Below are positions 56,160 to 64,000 of a DNA stretch of 64,000 bases, one piece after another. Under the pieces are notes generated by a model. The model was not told where the DNA came from. It made no database searches and saw only the letters and a program-made list of their open reading frames with translations. The stretch is taken from contig CABFPE010001143.1 of assembly GCA_900660155.1 (NCBI GenBank), forward strand, positions 28,032 through 92,031, written 5' to 3'. This stretch comes from Hofstenia miamia (Eukaryota > Xenacoelomorpha > Acoela > Hofsteniidae). The translations under genes were made by a program, and so were the position numbers. Each line of letters starts with the position of its first letter. Position 1 is the first letter of the stretch.

Positions 56160-57280
56160 TGTATCTCTTGTTACTGCATAACACTAGTTGTAGTTTTGTG
56201 GGTAGGGATTTACTTAATTAGATACAGCTTTGGTTTTTGTTTCTATTAACACAATGTAAGTAGATTTAAGCATTCACTATTTAGGTGATGAAGCCATGCA
56301 ACAGTTTCTTCAATGATCAATAGTGGGCATCTGCCTGAAGCTGATCTCCACATCCAGTTTCACCAAATCCTTTGATGCTCCATTTGGTTGAGTTCCATAC
56401 CTCAGCTCATCAATACTATTTATGTGTACCTTATCCTAGCTCAGTGAATACTCAAGACATGACACAATTCGACTTAAATTCTATTTTGTAAAATTGTTCT
56501 ATCTGTTCACAACCTGACTTGTTACTAGCTGATAATTTAATATTACATGTAGCCATTACTGAAATATATTGGCATTTCTAAATACATGAGTATTGAGCAG
56601 CTTCCTAACTTACATCTATAGATTAATACATGTATGGTCACTTTATCCGTCATTTATTGGTCATTAATTTGGATCTAAAATAGTATTAATATATTTCATA
56701 GCTTTTGGTCATCCAACCATTTGTTCACAGTTAATTATTTTAATACATGTATTAAATTATCACTAGTCAGCTAATCTAGAGAAAAACTCCTATACCTAAC
56801 TTATTTGCACTTTCATGGTCTGGTACAGGGACCCTTGAATCATTCTCTATGATGGATCCAGACCACTACTAAACACCAGCTGATTTGCTTGACATCATAT
56901 TAAATAATCAAATTGTTATAGTAGAACAAAATAAGAATTCCAAATAAAATTCTTCATCAATTGCTTACAGTATTTAATTTGTATTTATATTAATTCCAGA
57001 AAAGTACCTGTTGATTTCAAATTTAAACTTTTTGTCTGTCAAGATGGCCACTAAAAATAATGGAAGTGATTTTGCCCCCTCATTTTGCCAAAAGTATTTT
57101 TATCAACTGATACTAATCTCTCATTTTTGACACATATTGTTTCTTAGTTGCATAATACAAATAAATCTAAATTAATCTAATTGATCTAAATACAATATTT
57201 CTAATCATCATTCCTTCAATCTTATTCTCACTTTGCTAAATGTTTGTAGCTTATTTTTTATTTGTTTGGATGATGCTACA
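56160..57280 (-). repeat. 5' LTR of fossil B
   Basis: 1.12 kb. Same family as the solo LTR at 8076-9216, with the motif pair ACAGGTAC and ATATAAAT 22 bases apart (57011 to 56990 on the minus strand) and the block ttccattatttttag upstream. Divergence from the other LTR copies is substantial by eye, so the family is old. Confidence 0.75.
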
Positions 57281-58745
57281 TTAATATTACTGGTTTAATT
57301 AAGAGAAGCTTGGATTATGAAAATTTGGATAATTGGGAAGTCAATGTATGTTAAGCTAAATGAAAAAACTTCTCTCATTGCACAGATGATCTACCAAGTT
57401 TCAACATCTTTAAAAGAATATTTGTCAGAATTTTCAATTTTATCTTGGAAATGATATTGGTCATTATATTTAAACTAAAAGTTTCTGAGATTTATTTGTT
57501 GGTATTTTTAAAATAACTTCATGCAAAATATTTTCAGCTAATGAGTTTTCAGAAAGCTACTGTTAATGTAGGCAAAGCCCTGTTTACCCAGTGTTTTATC
57601 AAAAATATTCAAAGAAATGTTTCATATTTAAAAATGACTCTCAAATTGCACACAACTTATTTTTCAATTATGAATTAGATTATTTCTAACAATTTTGTAA
57701 ATCATCTTTTTAGTTTATTCTAAACACTGTACATTTTGTAAAAGCTGCAACAAAAAGTTGCTGCTCAAAATTTAAAATCACTGTTCACATAAATTATGCA
57801 AGTTTCATTTTATATTTTATAATAAGAATATTTATGATTGCATAGGTAGAGAAATTATTTCAAAATCTTTAAAATTTCTAAGCAGACTCTGTGTAAGAAT
57901 GAAAACACTGCTGTTGGAAAAAATCCGCAATGTCTTTAATATACTCACATTTTAATTTAAAAAACCTGTTTTTTTAACTTTGAGACACATTATTAAATTA
58001 TAATTCATCATTATTGAAAAACAATACAAAACCTGTAATTTTCAAATATGTGCTTTTATTTACATAAATTTTAGCTATTTGCCAGTAAATTTATCAATGT
58101 TAAGTTTATGAAATTCAATTTGAATGATGCCCATAGGTAAACACATTCCTCTGTAAAATATTTGAGTAAATATTTGAGTGCTTGCATTCAAACTTAACAT
58201 GCTTTTGGTGCTTGATAAGTTGCACAAGTAAATACTCTTTTATGCAAGTCATGGAAATATGAAAATGTACAATAACTCTGTCACATAATTCTTTCAAACT
58301 CTGCCCACTCTATTTTAGGGGGATGATATTCTGTTTGTTAATATCTCTGGTAAGTAAACTCAATAATGCTACTTTATATTTCTTTTTTTAAGAGGAGTGG
58401 GATCAATTGCCCACCAATCTTGTTCTCATCAAATTGTACTAGCAAGATATTCTAGATAATTTCTCATATTTATATTTTGCTGACACAAGCAAGATATTAA
58501 ATTTTTTTGATTTATTTATCATCAATAATAATTATTTAAAAATCTCAAATAAAATTATTCCAAGGATCAAAATTTGGGATTATCTTTTTGTGGAAAAATC
58601 TTTAATGCACCCAGAATCATTAGTATATATTTAACTACTGTGTTAAAGAATTTACAATTAAACTTTGTAGAATGACAAAAAAGAAAAGCAAAAATGCATT
58701 TTTAATGTCAAAGACTAGTATGAATGACATTGCAACTAATATAGA
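57281..58745. other. AT-rich spacer
   Basis: Very low GC. No gene, repeat copy or element recognised. Confidence 0.5.
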
Positions 58746-59400
58746 GTAGCATCTGCTACCAAGCTCTAACTCACATTGATCAATTCCTTTTGAATGTAAT
58801 TCTGTGTTAAGTGCAGATAGGGATGTACTTTTACTAACTGCTTTGATTCATTAATACTTCTAGTTAACTTTAATCAATTGTATCATAATCAAACACTATT
58901 TAGGTGTGGACCAAATGCTGCAGTTTCCTTCAAATTGATATTTTCTTGAGGCCTCCAGCCAACTCCAATCTCCAATTCTTCCAACAAGTAGTCACCTTCA
59001 TTATCAATGGATTGTTTCCAAATCTCAGCTCAACAAAGTAAATTATGTGTTCCCAATCGTAACTCAATGCAACCCTCAAGGCTGGATGTAACTGAATAAA
59101 CTCGATTTGTAATGTGTAACTTGTACTTGCAACAGGCAGTGTCACTAGCTGCTTATAAATATTTATTTAGCCATTACCAAAAATTACTGGCTTCAATTAG
59201 TTTAAGTAATTAAATAGATAATTACTTGCAGCTTCCTAAGCTACATTTAATTAATACTGCATGCTCAGTCTCATTATAAGTCTATTTATAGGTCACCTAC
59301 ATGTATGTAGTCTAGTTAATATAAAATGTAATAACCTATGATCAGTTATTGGCTATACTTTCACTTTTTCTCTAGTTATTAATACTTCCTCTGTAGCGGG
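58746..59400 (-). mobile_element. LTR remnant, 3' two thirds of the Gypsy-type LTR
   Basis: The minus strand parallels 8600-9216, from gacctataaatagac-like words to the end GGTAGCAGATGCTAC. No TGTAGCATC start is found above it, because repeat L2 follows directly. Probably a solo LTR cut by L2 or by a rearrangement. Fossil. Confidence 0.65.
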
Positions 59401-59990
59401 TGTGACTCCAACTCTAATTCTGCTTCTTCATTGATTGTTTTATTACTTAAAATGTTATCTGATTGCAACTTAATTGTAATTGTATAGTAATATGAATCCA
59501 TTTAGATCAAAGGCAGCCCTGAAACCTGAATTGGAACCATGCAATGAAGGACGAATCAACATCTTACATTGACCACCAGTTATCAAGAAATGGTTGTGAT
59601 TCATGGGATTTTCTCAATGATTGTTGGTATTGTGTGTGTGATGTACCCTTCTGTAACTTTCCTTTATAATTTTGTACACTGATTGTTCTTGTTATAAACT
59701 GTAATAAATGGATCTCCCCAACCGGAATGTGTCAGCTTGTTAAATTCCTTACATAGAAATAACCCTACATATAAATATGTACATGATCCTATATGCATGT
59801 GAGCAATTGATGTGGCCATCAGAATAATGAAGTACAGATGGCCGCAATTAAATAGCTGAATTATTAACATAGAAGGGTGCTCGTAGACACCTCATATGTA
59901 TAATAGTTCTTATTCCCTACAAAATTTGTATCTAAAACAAAGGGTTAACCTATGGTCAGCTATCCAGCTCTTTAAGTGCATTTCTTATAA
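59401..59990 (-). mobile_element. Repeat L2, second large copy
   Basis: Moderately diverged match to 53400-53900 (shared words gattgttcttgttat, ccctacatat, and the region around gtacatgatcc). Non-coding, family uncertain. Confidence 0.45.
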
Positions 59991-61089
59991 GTGTGAATGA
60001 ATCAAAAGAAAATCTAGATGATAAAATACTGCTATTCATAAAGCTAACATATAAGCACACTTTCATAAGCAGGACATCTGCATGAATGATGGCTTGAATG
60101 AAATTTATTATAAAAGACTTTTAAAAAGAAAGAAAATAACAATGTACATAACTGTTTTTTCTATTTAAAAATAAATTAATTTTTGTAGCAGCAACATTCT
60201 GGCATAATGTCCAGAACATTAAAATCTTTAAAATCAGAGGGAAAAGTGTGAAAACTTTTTTGTATGTTGTTATATTTAGAACAGAATTATTCTCACTTAA
60301 ACATTAACTAGCCTGAGTTTGATCATATAATTAAAAACAATGCACTCTATAGAAGTAAGTACACATATAAACATTTATTTTAGTGTGAAATCTACAAACT
60401 AGGCTATAGGACACACACAAAATTTGTTTAGCTTAGGCGTGTAAATTAGGCAATTTACTAAACATTAATCTCAATATAACTCAATTTTACAATTAAAACA
60501 ATTTTTTACATTTGATACAAAGTCTAAAATAAAACTTAATTGACACGCATATATTTCAAGGTTAACAGTTGGTTTCAGTGCTTAAATAAAAATTAGCAAT
60601 GCGCCTTCAAAAATTGAAGCAGGAAGAAAGATTCTTCATTTCCTGATTTGAAAATCAAAGACTATCAGGATTAAGGAAATATTTTTGTATGTTCCTTGTT
60701 TAACTGTATATTGAAAACATTAAATAGATTTTGAAATTTCCATAATATAAATAAGATGTTAATACAATATAGAAACTGAAAGAATGCTTTCACAATAATA
60801 GTTTTTCGCAAAATTATAGCACCATTTTAGTTGCAATGCTACTCATTTAAGATTTTTTGCATTATAAAATGCATTTATTGCCTTTCTTTTCAGCTAATAA
60901 GAAATCAGTTAAATAAATTTTGTCTAGTTTCTGCTCATATTGAATGGAATTCATTGTTTTTTATTTGGGGTGCAGGTGCAACCCATGATAACAGTTAACT
61001 AGACTTTTCATGATATAGTTTAACAGTTAAACATCCCTATGTACTTGAAAGTGTTATAGAAATCAGCATCAGCCTTTTAGTAAAGACAA
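59991..61089. other. Spacer, no feature seen
   Basis: AT-rich, no ORF with coding character and no recognised repeat. Confidence 0.5.
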
Positions 61090-61310
61090 ACACACATTCT
61101 TTGTACTCAAGTGAGAATGATGCATGTTTGAAATAAATAATGAGTTGAATCAAGAAAATAAAATGCATGAAATGTTGCACTATATTGTAATTATAATAAT
61201 TAGGCAGTGTGCTTTTCAAGTATTGCATGCCAAAATTGCTATTCAAGCTTAATACACTGAATGCTTGCTCTATAGACGTCATACTGATCTTCTGCTAAAA
61301 ATTAATCTTA
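61090..61310 (+). promoter_or_regulatory. Orphan copy of the TRIM upstream module
   Basis: Follows 62030-62221 with gaps: gcatgtttgaaa, then aggcagtgtg, then gcatgccaaaattgctatt, then ttgctctatagacgtc, then tctgctaaaaatta. In the other copy this last word is followed by the TRIM start codon. Here no RING ORF follows. It may be the leftover front of a lost tandem gene. Confidence 0.5.
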
Positions 61311-62029
61311 TACCATCATCAGACTTGAATAAAAAGTGTAATCAGTTGACACAAACACATTTGACACATTGTGAAAAAATTAGTGCAAAATAAATTTGGT
61401 TAAAAATTGTCACCCATTTTCATTGAGTATGAGGTTGTAGTAATAAACAAAGTATCTCGTGGCCTAATTTGTAAACAATGAAATTTCCTTATTTGGAATT
61501 TCATGCAAAAATCATAGATTATCATCAACAATGTAACTATGAGTAATTTTACATATCCCATAGCTTAACTGACGGTTTCTTGCTCTAATTACACTTCTCA
61601 AATAATTTAATGCTTAACTGACAGTAGTTAGATTAGTAAAAAATATTTTTTCACATACCATTGGAATTTCTATTGACGTATGTTTTTGTGAATTGAAAAA
61701 TTATATTCGAAAACATTTTATGAGCATAATTTATTATTTTTGGGTTCTATTGTCCTGTTAGAAAGACATAGTAACTCTCTAATACACAAATGTACCAACT
61801 CTTTCCCAGATTACCTTGCTTTGAAAAATTGTCACTAAAGCAGTAATTTGGAAAGATGTTTTCTCTGGTGTATATATTATTGAGAAATACAAAATTTGTA
61901 AGCCTGAATTTAAAAATCTCATGTAATAATAATTCTGTATCTTGCTTAAAGCAAGTATAGAGCAGCTATAAAACCTACTTAGGAAGTTACAACTTTAAAA
62001 AAAAAGAATTAAAAATTTAAGAAGAACTA

Positions 62030-62221
62030 ACACATTTCAAAGTATGCAGTGAGATTAATGCATGTTTGAAACTGAAGTTCAATTGAAAATATGGCAACAA
62101 AATGAAATGAATAGGCAGTGTGTTGCACTAGTAGTGCAGGCCAAAATTGCTATTTTAGCTCATAATAGTAAATGTTTACTCTATATTCTTTATACTCATC
62201 ATCTGCTAAAAAGTAAGTAAA
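62030..62221 (+). promoter_or_regulatory. Upstream and 5' leader module of the TRIM gene
   Basis: Ends aaaagtaagtaaa directly before ATGGATGAATAC. The same module is present, inverted, in front of the TRIM pseudogene (36264-36440) and, without a gene, at 61090-61310. Three conserved copies at the same place relative to two start codons suggest promoter and leader. No canonical TATA box is evident. Confidence 0.5.
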
Positions 62222-63280
62222 ATGGATGAATACTTAGAATACTTGAAATGCTCTCACTGTTTGCAGCTCTTTGAAGAAGCTCTTGAGTTAATCTGTGGAC
62301 ATTCATTTTGTAAAAAAGGCATAGATAATGATCTCAAGGACAGAGAAGAAATTTCCTGTAATGTATGTCAAAGATTAACAAAATATGAAGACATAAAGCC
62401 CAAATTTCGAATTAATGTGCTTGTTCATTTTTTCAAGCTGCATATAGAAGAAAATTCCACAAAAATTTTTTGCATTGTGTGTGATGAAATCATTGTACCT
62501 AGAGAAGTGTACTTGTGTAAAGTTTGTGAAGATTTCTTTTGCTTCAGTTGCCATATTAATCATGGAAAGGGTAAAAAAACTAAATCTCATGGTGTTCTTT
62601 CTCTAAGTAATATGCTAATCTCATATTGTGAAGTACATAATAAGAAACTTGAGTATTACTGCAATGAAGCAACTTGCAAAAAGATGTTGTGCAGCAGCTG
62701 CGTAACTGATTTACATCACCACCATAATATTCAGACAATTGAAGAAAGAAAAGACGATTTGGAAGCAGACTCTTCTGATAGCATTAGAAAAATAAACTTA
62801 AGAATGAATGAATTAACATCCTTCAAGATGTATTCAATAAATTTAAAGCAAAATGTTGAACAACAATTTAATTATCTGAAACATACAGCAAGGAAAAGAC
62901 GTAATTTCAGTGTTGATCAAACAAATAAGGTATATAAAAAGCAAAAAATGCAAATAAATCAATGTAAGAATGAGATGATTAAGAAAATTGATGCAAACAT
63001 AGAAGCAATTGAGGCCTCTGAAAAGAAGATGTCAATGATCTTGAAATATCCTAGTAAACATCTGAGTGAAAAATCATTCGAATCCATTGCTGAAATGAAT
63101 AAAGAAATTAATGAAATTTCAAAAACAGAATGCAAGATTAACTTTGCATTTGTTGAGATTCAAAAACGTCAACTTGATCAAATAAATTTTCGCAAAATTG
63201 TTCAAAGGACTATTAATTCCTGTATGGGTAGCAATTTCGCTATAAATTTTAATGAAGAAAACAAAGATTTTGCCATGTAA
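62222..63280 (+). CDS. RBCC/TRIM-type protein: RING, two B-boxes, coiled coil
   Basis: 352 codons from ATGGATGAATAC. RING at residues 10-49 with C10, C13, C25, H27, C30, C46, C49. The position of the sixth ligand is Gly33 (CGHSFCKKG) where the pseudogene copy has Cys. B-box 1 at about 84-123 (C84, C87, C99, C102, C107, C110, H114, H123). B-box 2 at about 136-168 (C136, H139, C147, C152, C157, C160, H165, H168). A Lys/Glu-rich coiled coil follows to about residue 330. Proteins of this build are usually cytoplasmic E3 ubiquitin ligases that dimerise through the coiled coil. The missing zinc ligand may weaken ligase activity. Beta-propeller-like sequence follows downstream (63283-64000) but in shifting frames, so the 3' structure is unresolved. 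Confidence 0.75.
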   Translation: MDEYLEYLKCSHCLQLFEEALELICGHSFCKKGIDNDLKDREEISCNVCQRLTKYEDIKPKFRINVLVHFFKLHIEENSTKIFCIVCDEIIVPREVYLCKVCEDFFCFSCHINHGKGKKTKSHGVLSLSNMLISYCEVHNKKLEYYCNEATCKKMLCSSCVTDLHHHHNIQTIEERKDDLEADSSDSIRKINLRMNELTSFKMYSINLKQNVEQQFNYLKHTARKRRNFSVDQTNKVYKKQKMQINQCKNEMIKKIDANIEAIEASEKKMSMILKYPSKHLSEKSFESIAEMNKEINEISKTECKINFAFVEIQKRQLDQINFRKIVQRTINSCMGSNFAINFNEENKDFAM

Positions 63281-63282
63281 TA

Positions 63283-64000
63283 GAAGCATATTTTATGAGA
63301 AAATCATTCAGCCTTCCTTAGTATCAACTATTCCCTTTGAAGAAGAAGGATTACTAGATATTTTGTATGATCATGAAAATGAGGATATTTATATTTGCAG
63401 AAAGTAAACAATGAATTCAATCTCGTCAAAATTTCAAAGAATGGCGACATTAATAAATTTGTTCTTGAAAATTGTTTTAATTTTTGGCGTCGAAATTATT
63501 TAGCATTATTGCCTAGCCATTATACTCTTGTATTGCGTTATTCTAGGAAGAACACAATTGATGAATTAATAGAAGTGGACAAAGACTTAACAAATTCAGA
63601 AGAGTTTCCCATTTCTTTTTGTAATGTTAAGAATCTTAGAATCATTTGCTCAAGTCCTTGCTGTAAGTATGTTTTATTCCTATCACTGAAAATGCAAACA
63701 GTCTACAAATACAGTGTACATACCAAGCAAAATGAAGAGGCTAGTCTACCTGAGACATGGAAAAATGATAATTTAAATTATATGAGTCTGAGTGGAAATT
63801 TAGATTTCATAGCTTTTGGAACTTGTAAAGAAATTCACTTATTTCTTTTGAAAATGAAACAATTTTATGATCTTTTGAGAAGTTCAGTTTTTGTTATGGT
63901 GGAGTTTCATTTTTAACTGAAACCCTTCTCATTGCTGGATTGGATGATTTTTCTTTGAATATCTTCAATGCAAAAAATGGAAAAATGCTGAAAAGATTTG
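63283..64000 (+). CDS. Beta-propeller (NHL/WD-like) part of the TRIM locus, frame-shifted, runs off the window
   Basis: 63321-63390 encodes PSLVSTIPFEEEGLLDILYD and HENEDIYIC in one frame. 63395-63870 continues in the frame of the RBCC part (VNNEFNLVKISKNGDINKF, LALLPSHYTLVLRYSR, RIICSSPCCKYVLFLSLK). From about 63870 the frame shifts again to FCYGGVSFLTETLLIAGLDD and FSLNIFNAKNGKMLKRF at the window edge. The repeated strand-turn pattern (LDFIAFGTCKEIHLF, LLIAGLDDFSLNIF) is that of a beta-propeller, expected C-terminal to RBCC in TRIM2/3-like proteins. Either small introns or indels separate the pieces, or the C-terminal half is decayed. Confidence 0.5.

Larger units (their letters stand above)
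51170..57280 (-). mobile_element. Gypsy-type LTR retrotransposon fossil B
   Basis: Minus-strand element of about 6.1 kb. The 5' LTR is at 56160-57280 (begins TGTAGCATCATCC, ends ATACA). A TGG word (TGGTGACTGTAGCAG) directly after the LTR is a candidate primer-binding site. Internal order: coiled-coil and capsid gag region (about 54578-55820), zinc-knuckle-like stretch (about 53040-53210), protease-containing region (52262-52972), then RT (about 51490-52114) with Gypsy-type wording such as KIIRPSESPY and a YIDD-type core. A remnant of the 3' LTR (about 100 bp) lies at 51170-51278. No RNase H or integrase is seen. Repeat L2 is inserted at 53220-54320. Several interruptions; old. Confidence 0.85.

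Noticed and set aside
1-64000. CRISPR array, operons, tRNA or rRNA genes
   Set aside because: No regularly spaced identical repeats with unique spacers, no bacterial gene packing, and no recognisable tRNA or rRNA sequence. The repeats are dinucleotide arrays and mobile elements.

Overview
The window looks like low-GC genomic DNA of an invertebrate animal. The reasons are an RBCC/TRIM-type gene (RING, two B-boxes, coiled coil, beta-propeller), Tc1, CR1/L2-like and R4-like LINEs, Penelope-like elements with GIY-YIG endonuclease, Gypsy-type LTR fossils, and abundant (TA)n arrays. I cannot name the phylum from sequence alone. No rRNA, tRNA, CRISPR array or bacterial gene organisation was seen. 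Only two loci look like host protein genes: a secreted, probably beta-helix-like protein (38204-39463, +) and an RBCC/TRIM gene (62222 to the window end, +). A broken inverted TRIM copy lies at 35835-36263.

Layout. 201-7255 is a mosaic of repeat fragments (block A): two R-family units, pieces of three LINE families and a truncated Tc1. It recurs almost unchanged at 24718-31755. 7256-11674 is an old Gypsy-type LTR fossil on the minus strand with a solo LTR inserted in it. An exact 1000-N gap follows at 12205-13204. 13205-14464 has a Penelope tail and AT-rich filler. 14465-20061 is one CR1/L2-like LINE split by two DNA transposons: a 2.2 kb long-TIR element with a TAA target duplication and a 1.26 kb Tc1 element. 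A second related LINE runs to 22780. It is followed by the tail of an R4-like LINE on the minus strand, a 232-bp MITE candidate, a contig-edge duplication and a second exact 1000-N gap.

32237-35470 is block B (a LINE plus a Penelope-like element, both minus), repeated at 42058-45290. Between the two copies lie the inverted TRIM pseudogene with its upstream region, the secreted-protein gene and a third R-family copy. 45330-51090 holds LTR and LINE fragments. 51170-57280 is a second Gypsy-type LTR fossil (minus). 58746-59990 holds more LTR-derived sequence. 61090-64000 is the TRIM locus with a duplicated upstream module.

The main theme is modular rearrangement. Most edges of the duplicated blocks fall in (TA)n arrays, so the same blocks are joined in different orders. 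Either the genome recombines through these arrays or the assembly was stitched through them. I did not find a convincing new multi-gene system. The best leads are the long-TIR element with its unknown ORF, the secreted repeat protein, the TRIM copies that differ at a zinc ligand, and a promoter motif shared between the LTRs and the R-family repeat.
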